From an uncultured Roseibacillus sp. (GTDB lineage Bacteria; Verrucomicrobiota; Verrucomicrobiia; Verrucomicrobiales; Akkermansiaceae): a stretch of 36,584 nucleotides of DNA. Below the pieces are notes generated by a model that was given only the letters and a program-made list of their open reading frames with translations, made no database searches and had not been told where the DNA came from. Each line of letters begins with the position of its first letter. Within the stretch, counting starts at the first letter, position 1. Made by a program: the position numbers and the translations under genes. Positions 7,860 to 15,922 of this stretch are shown here, piece after piece. The stretch lies in assembly GCA_937949965.1 (NCBI GenBank), contig CALFBF010000074.1, forward strand, positions 1 through 36,584, read 5' to 3'.

Positions 7860-10283
7860 ATGAAAAGATTTTCCAAGACTCACCTCTGGCACCAACTTCT
7901 TGTTACCGTTGTCGCCATACAAAGTCCATTTGTGACTTTACTTGAGGGCGATGAGCATGAACTTCCAGAACTGCTAGAAGACACTTTGGCCTTCTATTGT
8001 TACGACTGCCATGGTGGCGGAATCACTGAGGGGGGCTTAGATCTAGAGGAAACCCCTTTCAAACTCTCTGATCCCCATAATCGTGAAAAATGGATTCACG
8101 TCTTTGATCGTATTCAATCCGGCGAAATGCCGCCTAAAGAAGAAGAGCAAATCGAAAATGAGGAAAGAGAAGCTTTCCTCGCAGCACTACAACCTCAACT
8201 GCTAAACGCTGAAAATAAAGACATCCGGAATAAAGGACGAGCACGGGGGCGACGATTAACCCGAGTGGAATATGAAAATTCTATCCACGATCTACTCGGT
8301 ATCCGGATTCCTCTCATCAGTCTCCTTCCGAGCGACGAAACAGACGGCAGTTTTCAAACTATCGCTCAAGGGCAACAGCTCAGTCACTTCCACCTCAGCA
8401 AATACCTAGAAGCTGCAGACAAAGCTCTCACCGAGGCCATTAAGCGCAGTAAAAACGACGGTAGTAGTTTCGAACAATACTTCAGTCCTCATAGCATTGC
8501 AGGGTCTGTTCCACGTTACTACGAAAACTATCGTGGCCCTCAAAAGAAGGGAAAACGCATCTACGCTTGGGCTCGCGCAATTGGATTCAACGGGAGCATG
8601 CAACCAACACGAGTCCCAGAATCAGGTTGGTACCGTATCCGGCTTGAAAACGTAGAGGGAATTAACGTTAACGACAACGGAGTTGTTTGGGGAACCCTGA
8701 AGACGGGAGCAGGCACCTCTGCACAAGCTCATCTGGAGCTTGCAACCCTCATTGAAGCTACTACCCAACCTAAAGACATTGTCTGTGAAACTTGGATTGA
8801 AGAAGAAGATCTCCTCGTGATCGAGCCTAACCGAGGGGGACAACCCAAAGTAAGACGTAAAGGCCCTCGTCCAGAAAACCCTAGACAACGTCGCGTCTAC
8901 TATCATGACCGAGATTTAATAGCGGAAGGATATGAAGCAATTGCCTTTGATAGTATTGAAATAAAACGCATCTACCCTGGGGGAACTCAAAGCCAAGTGC
9001 GAGAGAAACTCTTCCCCGGGGTGGTCTTCAAAGAAAATGAGCCTCAACTCATCGATCCCCAACAAGAGATTGAAAGCTTGATCACTCTCTTTGCAGAAAA
9101 GGCCTTCCGGCGACCGGTAACAGCCCAACAAATCCGCCCTTATCAGCAACTTGCGGTAAAGCGTTACCTTGAGTCAAAAGATCCCTTCCAAGCGCTCCAC
9201 GAGGGGTATCGGGCCATTCTTTGTTCTCCTCGTTTTCTCACCTTTGTCGAACCAGTAGGAAAACTTGATGACCATGCCATCGCGACTCGCCTCAGCTATC
9301 TCTTGTGGTCCAGCACACCCGATCAAACTCTGCGCAAACTTGCCGATAACAAAATACTTTCTCGTCCCAAGGTGCTTAAAAAAGAAATCTCACGCCTTTG
9401 GCAACATCCTCGCTCACAAAACTTTGTTGAAAACTTTACTGACCAATGGTTGCGATTAGCGGAGATTGATTTCACCACTCCTGATCCAAGGCGGTTTTAT
9501 AAATTCGACACTGTTTTACAGGAATCGATGTTACTGGAAACCCGTGCCTTCTTTCGCGAACTAATCCAAGAAGACCTTCCGATTAATCATCTTATTGATT
9601 CTGATTTTGCGATGCTGAACACGCGGCTCCAGAGACACTATCACCAAGAACATTTAAAGGTAAAACCGGGTAAAGGCATACAAAAAGTAAAAGTTGCCCC
9701 CGAAGACCGCAGTGGATTGGTCACTCAAGCCTCCATTCTGAAAGTCACCGCAGACGGGTCGGTCACCTCCCCTATCTTACGAGGAGTTTGGATTGGAGAA
9801 CGTATCCTCGGGTTGCACATCCCTCCTCCCCCCGCCAATGTTCCTGCTATCGAGCCCGACATACGAGGAGCCGTTAGTATTCGCGATCAGCTAGAGAAGC
9901 ACCGTGCCGATCCTTCCTGCGCCGCGTGCCATACCAAAATTGATCCTCAGGGTTTTGCGCTTGAAAGCTTCGATCCCATCGGGGGCTTACGCGAATATTA
10001 CGGACGAAAAAACGACTCTGTAAAAGTCGATCCCAGTGGACAGACCCTCGACGGGCTCTCTTTCCCCGATATCGAAGGTTGGAAAGCGATATACTCGCAA
10101 CGTCCTCGTCTGATTGCCAAAGCCTTTGTGAAGCAGCTACTCGCTTACGGCACCGGGGCCGAGATTGGCTTTAGCGACCGCCGAGCCATCGAGAGAATCC
10201 TAGACAAAGCGAAAGACCAGAACTACGGCGTCCGTTCTCTTATCGAGGCTGCGATTAGCAGCGACATATTCCTCACCAAATAA
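7860..10283 (+). CDS. DUF1592-type cytochrome protein (DUF1587/1595/1592/1588/1585)
   Basis: The 807-residue product is a multidomain exported protein characteristic of Planctomycetes and Verrucomicrobia. An N-terminal hydrophobic segment (10-29) serves as signal. A c-type haem site CYDCH lies at 47-51 in a planctomycete-type cytochrome domain. DUF1587 (LTRVEYENSIHDLLG, about 134-200), an intervening carbohydrate-binding-like region (200-395), DUF1595 (about 400-465), DUF1592 (about 470-600), DUF1588 (about 615-715) and DUF1585 (about 730-805) follow. A second CxxCH (CAACH, about 687-691) lies in DUF1588. It probably acts in the periplasm in electron transfer linked to an unknown oxidation; these genes are frequent near polysaccharide-use genes. 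The DUF1552 gene starts 13 nt later, so the two are co-transcribed. Confidence 0.93.
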   Translation: MKRFSKTHLWHQLLVTVVAIQSPFVTLLEGDEHELPELLEDTLAFYCYDCHGGGITEGGLDLEETPFKLSDPHNREKWIHVFDRIQSGEMPPKEEEQIENEEREAFLAALQPQLLNAENKDIRNKGRARGRRLTRVEYENSIHDLLGIRIPLISLLPSDETDGSFQTIAQGQQLSHFHLSKYLEAADKALTEAIKRSKNDGSSFEQYFSPHSIAGSVPRYYENYRGPQKKGKRIYAWARAIGFNGSMQPTRVPESGWYRIRLENVEGINVNDNGVVWGTLKTGAGTSAQAHLELATLIEATTQPKDIVCETWIEEEDLLVIEPNRGGQPKVRRKGPRPENPRQRRVYYHDRDLIAEGYEAIAFDSIEIKRIYPGGTQSQVREKLFPGVVFKENEPQLIDPQQEIESLITLFAEKAFRRPVTAQQIRPYQQLAVKRYLESKDPFQALHEGYRAILCSPRFLTFVEPVGKLDDHAIATRLSYLLWSSTPDQTLRKLADNKILSRPKVLKKEISRLWQHPRSQNFVENFTDQWLRLAEIDFTTPDPRRFYKFDTVLQESMLLETRAFFRELIQEDLPINHLIDSDFAMLNTRLQRHYHQEHLKVKPGKGIQKVKVAPEDRSGLVTQASILKVTADGSVTSPILRGVWIGERILGLHIPPPPANVPAIEPDIRGAVSIRDQLEKHRADPSCAACHTKIDPQGFALESFDPIGGLREYYGRKNDSVKVDPSGQTLDGLSFPDIEGWKAIYSQRPRLIAKAFVKQLLAYGTGAEIGFSDRRAIERILDKAKDQNYGVRSLIEAAISSDIFLTK

Positions 10284-10296
10284 CTCTTATCACCTC

Positions 10297-11574
10297 ATGG
10301 CAAGATTCCACATTCATACGGGGGCGCAGCTCTCACGCCGCCACTTCTTACGCAATGCCGGCATTGCTATGGGTCTCCCTTTGTTGGATGCCATGACCCC
10401 AGCCTTTGCTGCCGCACCAACTCGTGCACCTAAACGTTTCGTAGGTATCAGTCTGTCGTTAGGGCTTCATAGCCCCAACCTCGTGCCTTACAACGCCGGT
10501 CGCTCATACACCCCATCGCGTTACCTCCAGTCAGTACAGGATTTACGAGACGACTTCACTGTTGTTTCAGGCACGTCTCATCCCGGCGTAGGTGGCGGCC
10601 ATCGTGCGGAAGCTTCTATCTTCTCCGCCTGCCCAAACAAGAACGATGGTGCCCGCAACACGATTTCTCTCGATCAACTCATGGCAAAGCATCTTGGTCA
10701 CGAAACTCGCTTCCCTTCTCTCGTCCTCAATACCGGTCATGAGAAGAGTCCCTCCTACACCGAGAATGGCTCTATGATTCCGGCGACAAACGATCCGGTT
10801 GCGCTCTTCGAGCAACTCTTCATCGACGACGAACCAGCAGTGCGTCACCGACGTAGAGATCTGCTGCGCGAAGGCAAAAGCGTCATGGACATTATCGGCG
10901 CTGAGGCCAAGGCCTTGCAGCGCGAAGTGGGAGCTGGGGATCGAGAAAAACTCGACTCTTGGTTCACGAGTGTGCGGGAACTCGAACAACGGCTTGAAAT
11001 GAATCAAGCATGGGTCGAGAAACCCAAGCCCAAGGTCAAAAGTCGTCCTTCCAGAGCTGACCAAGACAACGCCGCGGACATCAAGCGCGCAATGCTCGAC
11101 TGTATCGCGATGGCTATCCAAACGGACTCCACCCGCTTTGTCACCCTCCACTGCACTACGAATGCGACCCGCACCATTGACGGTGTCGATGAGAACTATC
11201 ATGGGTTGAGCCACCACGGGCTAGACGAGGACAAGCTCGAACAGCTCGCTCGCGTCGAACAAGCGATGATTAACTCATGGGGCAACTTCCTCCGCCAACT
11301 CAAGGAAAGTCAATCTAACGGACGCTCCCTACTCGACGACACCATGGTCCTACTGACCTCGAATCTCGGCAATGCCTCCTCGCATAATAACCGCAACATG
11401 CCGGTCCTCTTTGCTGGTGGAGACTTCATCCACGGTCAACATCTAGCATTTGACCAAGAAGATAACTACCCCCTACCCAATCTCTACCTCAGCGCGCTGA
11501 ATTCCATTGGCATTATGGAAGACAACTTCGCAACGAGTACTGGTCGCATGAAGGGGCTAGAAATGAAAGCCTAA
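10297..11574 (+). CDS. DUF1552 family exported protein
   Basis: The 425-residue product begins with a Tat-type signal: SRRHFLR (13-19) followed by a hydrophobic stretch and PAFAAA, so it is probably exported folded. The body matches the DUF1552 family, whose genes are nearly always paired with DUF1592-type cytochrome proteins, as here (13-nt spacing). The fold is thought to be related to DUF1501 and alkaline-phosphatase/sulfatase-like proteins, but no activity has been shown to my knowledge. Recognisable family blocks include HPGVGGGHRAEASIFSA, DENYHGLSHHG and VLLTSNLGNASSHNNRNMP. Likely partner of the preceding cytochrome in the periplasm; function inferred only from pairing. Confidence 0.92.
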   Translation: MARFHIHTGAQLSRRHFLRNAGIAMGLPLLDAMTPAFAAAPTRAPKRFVGISLSLGLHSPNLVPYNAGRSYTPSRYLQSVQDLRDDFTVVSGTSHPGVGGGHRAEASIFSACPNKNDGARNTISLDQLMAKHLGHETRFPSLVLNTGHEKSPSYTENGSMIPATNDPVALFEQLFIDDEPAVRHRRRDLLREGKSVMDIIGAEAKALQREVGAGDREKLDSWFTSVRELEQRLEMNQAWVEKPKPKVKSRPSRADQDNAADIKRAMLDCIAMAIQTDSTRFVTLHCTTNATRTIDGVDENYHGLSHHGLDEDKLEQLARVEQAMINSWGNFLRQLKESQSNGRSLLDDTMVLLTSNLGNASSHNNRNMPVLFAGGDFIHGQHLAFDQEDNYPLPNLYLSALNSIGIMEDNFATSTGRMKGLEMKA

Positions 11575-11668
11575 GGGGGCGTTGCCCGAACAAGTGCTCC
11601 AATCTCACTTCTCACAACAACGGAGACTTGCCCTCAATCTCAAAAAGGCGTATCCGTCCTCAACCGAT

Positions 11669-12268
11669 ATGTCCCTTCCTGCTATCACCCAAGTCGCCGG
11701 CACTGCCGTTCCCGTCCTCGGAACTGACATCGACACCGATCGTATTATTCCTGCTCGCTTCATGAAGTGTGTCACCTTCGATGATCTCGCAGAAGGCATG
11801 TTCTATGACGTAAAAGTAAATCCCGAAACTGGTGAAAAAACAGATCACCCGCTTAACGATTCTAAGTACGATGGGGCCTCCATTATCCTCTCAGGATCCA
11901 ACTTCGGATGCGGCTCCTCACGAGAGCACGCTCCCCAGTCTATCTATCGCTCCGGCTTCCGCGCCATCATTGCAGAATCATTCGCAGAAATCTTCTTCGG
12001 CAACTCAACCACCCTCGGTATGCCTTGCGTCTGTGCAAGCCACGCTGACATCACAGCCTTAGCCGATTTCGTAGCGAAAATGCCCAAGACCCAGATCACA
12101 ATCAACCTCGAAACGCTCAAGGTTGAATACGCAGATCAATCCTTCACAGTCACCCTTCCTGACTCTGCCCAAAGCGCGCTCACCACTGCTAAATACGATC
12201 CGCTAGCTGAGTTGTTAGAAAATAGCGAAGCGATTGCAAAAACTGCCGATGGACTTGCTTATGTGTAA
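11669..12268 (+). CDS. leuD: 3-isopropylmalate dehydratase small subunit LeuD
   Basis: LeuD with LeuC isomerises 2-isopropylmalate to 3-isopropylmalate in leucine biosynthesis. The 199-residue product shows the swivelling-domain signatures GTDIDTDRIIPARF near the N terminus, SNFGCGSSREHAP (the conserved loop touching the LeuC active site) and AESFAEIFFGNS. Its length is typical of bacterial LeuD (about 190-210). The ATG at 11669 starts the homologous region; an upstream in-frame TTG at 11582 would add 29 residues without family similarity. leuC is not beside it. It follows the DUF1552 gene by 94 nt and may be transcribed with it or from its own promoter in that gap. The family also contains homoaconitase and related small subunits, so leucine synthesis is the likeliest but not the only role. 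Confidence 0.93.
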   Translation: MSLPAITQVAGTAVPVLGTDIDTDRIIPARFMKCVTFDDLAEGMFYDVKVNPETGEKTDHPLNDSKYDGASIILSGSNFGCGSSREHAPQSIYRSGFRAIIAESFAEIFFGNSTTLGMPCVCASHADITALADFVAKMPKTQITINLETLKVEYADQSFTVTLPDSAQSALTTAKYDPLAELLENSEAIAKTADGLAYV

Positions 12269-12359
12269 CGACACAACGAGAACAAAACTACAGACCTAGT
12301 CCTCATTCGTCTTGCAGGGTAAACTCCAAGCCACTTGATGCGTCTCTTCTTAAGAGATA

Positions 12360-12776
12360 CTAAAGGCGATGCCAACGAGTTGTTTTACCAATTAAGGATA
12401 CCCCGATGAAAGCACGAATGACGACGGTGTCATTGCCTTCGGGCCAGAGAGTGGCTCGATAGATATCTCCCTCGGAAGCATCATAAATGCGGCCACCTTT
12501 CCACTTTTTCCCCTCTTTGGAAAAGCCATAGAGAACACAGATCCCCTTCAGGGGACGGCTACGCAGCTTCCGATTTGGGTTCAAAGAATCAGTGGTCCAT
12601 TTCTTATTTTTCCAATCGACGAGGTAGCCATGAAGGCTGCCATCAACGAGCTTCAACTCGACGGTTGCTTTGCCATCATCGCCACGCCAACGGCCTTCTA
12701 AACTCTCTCCCCTAAGGAAGGAAGTACTTGAGAAAAAAGAGCATAGGACGAGGACAGAAAGTATTCTTGCGAACAT
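12360..12776 (-). CDS. DUF2147 family secreted protein
   Basis: The 138-residue product starts with a signal peptide (Arg4, hydrophobic core LSVLVLCSFFSS, probable cleavage near residue 23). The mature part matches DUF2147: GRWRGDDGKATVEL near the start, then DSLNPNRKLRSRPLKG, KWKGGRIYDASEGDIY and FIGVSLIGKTTRWHRL at the end. This family forms small periplasmic beta-barrel proteins, some of them metal-induced; no enzymatic function is established. The ATG at 12776 gives the full signal. It converges on leuD. A weak hairpin (TCTCTT/AAGAGA, 12343-12357) just behind its stop lacks a T-tract, so I do not call it a terminator. Confidence 0.8.
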   Translation of the reverse strand: MFARILSVLVLCSFFSSTSFLRGESLEGRWRGDDGKATVELKLVDGSLHGYLVDWKNKKWTTDSLNPNRKLRSRPLKGICVLYGFSKEGKKWKGGRIYDASEGDIYRATLWPEGNDTVVIRAFIGVSLIGKTTRWHRL

Positions 12777-12836
12777 ATTCGTATGAGAAATCGTATTTGA
12801 TTACCGAAAATAAAATGGTCGTAAAAGAACAATTAC

Positions 12837-13451
12837 TTAGTTCTGAGGCAAGACCTCAACCAGCTTTTGGGCGACATCTTTAAGAGCCGCTTTGGTGTGA
12901 CTAGTGCTAGAGAGATAGCCAAAGGTCTTCGAAACTAAACTCCCTTTTCCAGTCACGCCTCCGGCAATCGCACGCGACTCGGCATAGAGACGTTCTTTGC
13001 CTCTTCCTGCTAATATTTCGGTCTCGGCACTTGCTCCCCCATTATCCAAAGGAACAGCAACAATAGAAAGCACTGCATTGGCAAAGACATTAGCACCATT
13101 GAGACCAGTGATGGCTGAACGCACAGTGTAGGCATCACTAGCAGGGGCATCGATGAGGGCGTAACGAGCACCAAAGGCTGTTTTGAGCTCCCCCTCATAA
13201 TAAGCGATCATCTCTTGCCGTTTCTTCTCGGAGAAGGATTCCTTCTCAAGCTGAAGGGTGACGGGCGCAATGTAGGCTTTCTTGAACTTGGTGGTAGCGA
13301 GTTTAGGACTCTTATAAATCCGAATTTTGCCATCTTCCTGCAACTGTTCTGGATTTGAGAGGAAGGAGGTATTAGTCGGAGTGGTAGAAGCACAGGATGC
13401 GAAGAACAGCACCGGTAGAATTGAGAGAAAAGCAAGGAGAGATTTTTTCAT
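12837..13451 (-). CDS. DUF3313-like lipoprotein
   Basis: The 204-residue product begins with a lipoprotein signal, MKKSLLAFLSILPVLFFASC, making Cys20 the lipidation site. The following region has the layout of DUF3313 lipoproteins: SFLSNPEQL, then RIYKSP, KKAYIAPVTLQLE, and later an AVPLDNGGASAETEIL block resembling the family's secondary-messenger-like beta segment. The ATG at 13451 is chosen over an upstream in-frame ATG at 13532 because it yields this signal. It lies 60 nt upstream of the DUF2147 gene on the same strand, so the two may be co-transcribed. Function is unknown; it probably faces the periplasm. Confidence 0.75.
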   Translation of the reverse strand: MKKSLLAFLSILPVLFFASCASTTPTNTSFLSNPEQLQEDGKIRIYKSPKLATTKFKKAYIAPVTLQLEKESFSEKKRQEMIAYYEGELKTAFGARYALIDAPASDAYTVRSAITGLNGANVFANAVLSIVAVPLDNGGASAETEILAGRGKERLYAESRAIAGGVTGKGSLVSKTFGYLSSTSHTKAALKDVAQKLVEVLPQN

Positions 13452-13569
13452 AGCGGTATACTTCTCTGAGAGAACTGACCTTAAGAAAAATTCCCCCAAA
13501 TTCAAAGAAGCTATTCTGATACTTGTCAACAAAGAGCCATCCCCTCCGAAATTGCGCGTGGGAACTAGA

Positions 13570-13743
13570 CTAACGAAAAGAAACTAACGAAGGAAGAGCG
13601 ACCGGCTTGCAGAGAGCCTTGCGAGAATTGGAGCTGCGAGCGCACTTTTTACAGAAAAAACAGGGGTCCAGGAGAAGCTTGGCCAAACGATCAGGATGCT
13701 TGGCGATATCATCCTTTTTCCAGTCACAAAGAGTCTTGGCCAT
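13570..13743 (-). CDS. Small cysteine-containing conserved protein
   Basis: The 57-residue product starts MAKTLCDWKKDDIAKHPDR and contains CFFCKKCARSSN (two CxxC-spaced pairs sharing residues) and a late CKP. The pattern TLCDW, then CxxCxR, then LCKP matches a small conserved family I recall in several diderm phyla, with cysteines placed as in a zinc ribbon; no function is known. The ATG at 13743 is chosen because the family-like sequence begins there; an open frame continues upstream to 13815 but overlaps the preceding gene. It lies 25 nt behind the 137-residue gene and is probably transcribed with it. Confidence 0.7.
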   Translation of the reverse strand: MAKTLCDWKKDDIAKHPDRLAKLLLDPCFFCKKCARSSNSRKALCKPVALPSLVSFR

Positions 13744-13768
13744 GTCGACAGCGCAATGATTTTTTTGA

Positions 13769-14182
13769 TTAAGATTGAGCTTCGATCGCGACTGCAATGT
13801 CGGACCAATCAGCACGACTATTTTCGAAGTAAGAATGCTTTGCTGATTGACTCAACTGCTCAAACGAGTTCCATACCAAATCCAAAGGAAGAGTCTTCTC
13901 CTCGTCGCCAGCTGTGACACGAAGCAAAAACGACTGCTCTAATTGACGACGAAACCGATGCGTCCAGAGGTAATCATGATGAGCCAGTTGACGACGATTA
14001 CGCAGGAAGACATCGAGAAGCTCCACTGGATTCTCTCCCGCCCGCTTTGCTACCATGCGAAGCTCTAGCAAGACGTCGATCACACGGGATAACTTGCGTT
14101 GACTCACCTCTGCGACTTTCTCATCCAGACAAGCCTGAAGGGAATCGCAAATGGGAACACAAAAAACAGTCACAGTCGACAT
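13769..14182 (-). CDS. Hypothetical helical protein
   Basis: The 137-residue product has no family I recognise. It is charged and predicted largely helical, without signal peptide or membrane segment, so it is probably cytoplasmic. It begins MSTVTVFCVPICDSLQAC, a slightly hydrophobic strand-like start with three cysteines. The basic middle (about 65-85) contains RNRRQLAHHDYLWTHRFRR, a cluster of Arg and His that could bind nucleic acid or phosphate. The next gene on the same strand, a small cysteine protein, starts 25 nt after its stop, suggesting an operon. The ATG at 14182 has only a weak Shine-Dalgarno sequence. Confidence 0.55.
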   Translation of the reverse strand: MSTVTVFCVPICDSLQACLDEKVAEVSQRKLSRVIDVLLELRMVAKRAGENPVELLDVFLRNRRQLAHHDYLWTHRFRRQLEQSFLLRVTAGDEEKTLPLDLVWNSFEQLSQSAKHSYFENSRADWSDIAVAIEAQS

Positions 14183-14276
14183 GAGATAAACTTGGGAGTG
14201 ATTTAGTAAAAAAGCAAGAGGTAATTGAGAATGAGTCGCAATAACAACTGACTTCTTTTTAATTACTCGCCAAAAA

Positions 14277-14298
14277 AAGGCCCCCTTTCAGAGACCTT
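14277..14298 (-). terminator. Rho-independent terminator downstream of dps
   Basis: On the minus strand AAGGTCTC pairs with GGGGCCTT through eight pairs (four Watson-Crick, two of the G-type wobbles being U-G), closing a six-base loop. Seven T residues follow within the run at 14272-14278. It lies about 50 nt behind the dps stop codon. A second small hairpin, GATTCG/CGAATC, lies between at about 14326-14344. Confidence 0.6.
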
Positions 14299-14348
14299 CG
14301 AAAAAAATTGAGACTGTAGGCTGACGATTCGGTTGAATCGAATCGAGC

Positions 14349-14816
14349 TTACTTGAGATGCGACTTCAGCATCCAGAGAGTCTTGTTGTGGATACGGAGA
14401 CGCTCGATGAAGAGGTCTTCGGACTCGGTATCGCCAGCTTCCCCGGAAACGGTTCGTCCGTTTTTCGCATTTGCGATCAAGGTCTCGTGGTATTCGACAA
14501 GGTTAGCGACATAGTCCTTAGCAGGAAGACGGCGTTCCATGCTGCCGACTTGGCTCATTCCGGCAAGCATATTGAGACCACCAGGGGCATAGGCCTCGAG
14601 GGTGCGCAAGTGCTCGGCGATGTCGTCGATCGCGGTGAAGAGTTCTTCGTATTGTCCCTGGAAGGCGACGTGCAATTGGAAAAAGTCTGGTCCTTCCACA
14701 TTCCAGTGCGCGAGGTGGGTCTGAGCCATCAAGGCATAGCTGTCGGCAAGGAGAGTCTCCAATGCGGCGACGACTTGGGTGTTGGTATCGGTGTTTGTAG
14801 TAGCGGTCATGCTCAT
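14349..14816 (-). CDS. dps: Dps-family ferritin-like DNA-protection protein
   Basis: Dps proteins form 12-subunit cages that oxidise and store iron using peroxide and protect DNA. The 155-residue product carries the Dps ferroxidase signature: THLAHWNVEGPDFFQLHVAF, then YEELFTAIDDIAEHLRTL, giving the His, His, Asp and Glu ligands across the dimer interface. The length is normal for Dps. The ATG at 14816 (MSMTATT) or the second ATG at 14810 fits the family; further upstream the frame stays open but shows no family similarity. It follows trhO on the same strand after a 144-nt gap that could hold its own stress-responsive promoter; no operator could be assigned. Confidence 0.93.
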   Translation of the reverse strand: MSMTATTNTDTNTQVVAALETLLADSYALMAQTHLAHWNVEGPDFFQLHVAFQGQYEELFTAIDDIAEHLRTLEAYAPGGLNMLAGMSQVGSMERRLPAKDYVANLVEYHETLIANAKNGRTVSGEAGDTESEDLFIERLRIHNKTLWMLKSHLK

Positions 14817-14960
14817 GGCTTCGAAGATGCACTGTATTGGCAAGTCTGCAAGGAACACTCGCGGCAAAATATCATTTTCTTTGTATAGAATCCGATATTG
14901 AGATTCAGTCTCACCCTGATATTTATGAGAAAACTCTAGAACAAAACTATCTCTCCTCAA

Positions 14961-15866
14961 CTACTCTCCAGTAACGGCTAGACTCTGAGACATGACCGCT
15001 TCGCGACAAGTCGTTTCGCAGTAACCATCCCGTGGTTCTTCACAGGAAAGGCAACAGAAGTAGCGCTCATTGCAGCGTGTGTAGGTGCAATTAATCTGAC
15101 GATCACAGGGCTCCTGACACCACTTGCATCTGGCGATCACTTTGGCCCCTTCGGTATGATTCACCTCCACCCCAATACGTTCATCAAAGACATAACATTT
15201 CCCTTCGAAACCTTCACCTTGAACCTCACTATCTTTGCCATAGGTCACGATCCCGCCATGGAGCTGATAGACATGTTCAAATCCTTCCCGTTTCAGAAAA
15301 CCGCTAAACTTTTCGCACCGGATACCACCCGTGCAATAAGTCATGATTTTCTTCCCCGCTAGATCCTCACGGCGCTCGCGTACCCACTCCGGCAAATCGC
15401 GAAAACTGGGGACGTCTGGTAAGAGAGCTCCTTCAAAACGTCCCATCTCCCATTCATAATCATTCCGCGCATCAATGAGCACGGTATCTTCATCCTGCAT
15501 CATCTCCCGCCATTCGCTCGGGCTCAGATAATCCCCAGTGACTTCGGTGGGAGAAAAGTCTTCTTCGCCCAGCCCCAGAGTGACGACTTCTTCGCGAGCC
15601 TTGACTGACAGCTTGGGAAAGGCGTGTCCCTCGGAAGGATCAACTTTCCACTCCATCCCCTGAGTCACGGGGTGCTCATCCATTATCTGTTGGTATTCAC
15701 GAGTAGCCTCTATCGGGCCAGAAACAGTGCCATTGATCCCCTCGCGAGAAACAATGATGCGCCCCCTGAGCCCCAGTCGCTGACAAAGGTCCCATTGCCA
15801 CTGACGATAGCCGGCGACATCCTCGATCTCTTGATAAAAGTAGTAGAGCAGAATCCGAAAATTCAT
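14961..15866 (-). CDS. trhO: tRNA uridine-34 hydroxylase TrhO (rhodanese family, YceA type)
   Basis: TrhO adds oxygen to U34 of some tRNAs, the first step towards 5-methoxyuridine and 5-oxyacetyluridine at the wobble position. The 301-residue product shows the N-terminal domain block REGINGTVSGP (41-51), the rhodanese domain with IDARNDYEWEMGRF (131-144) and the active-site loop YCTGGIRCEKF with Cys178. A Cys-rich C-terminal segment follows: CKWCQEPCDRQINC, then CCLSCEE. This tail is typical of the family and may bind zinc. Length matches the family (about 300). The gene lies 144 nt upstream of dps. Cytoplasmic. Confidence 0.95.
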   Translation of the reverse strand: MNFRILLYYFYQEIEDVAGYRQWQWDLCQRLGLRGRIIVSREGINGTVSGPIEATREYQQIMDEHPVTQGMEWKVDPSEGHAFPKLSVKAREEVVTLGLGEEDFSPTEVTGDYLSPSEWREMMQDEDTVLIDARNDYEWEMGRFEGALLPDVPSFRDLPEWVRERREDLAGKKIMTYCTGGIRCEKFSGFLKREGFEHVYQLHGGIVTYGKDSEVQGEGFEGKCYVFDERIGVEVNHTEGAKVIARCKWCQEPCDRQINCTYTRCNERYFCCLSCEEPRDGYCETTCREAVMSQSLAVTGE

Positions 15867-15922
15867 GGGCCGCCCTTATGAACGCTCTTCCTCGGAAACG
15901 CAAGGTGGGAGACCCACTCCTC

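Noticed and set aside
10567-11217. 216-codon minus-strand open frame
   Set aside because: Antisense to the DUF1552 gene; a composition effect of that gene's codons, with no recognisable motif.
12343-12357. Hairpin TCTCTT/AAGAGA as terminator between leuD and the DUF2147 gene
   Set aside because: Only six pairs, AT-rich and without a T-tract on either strand.
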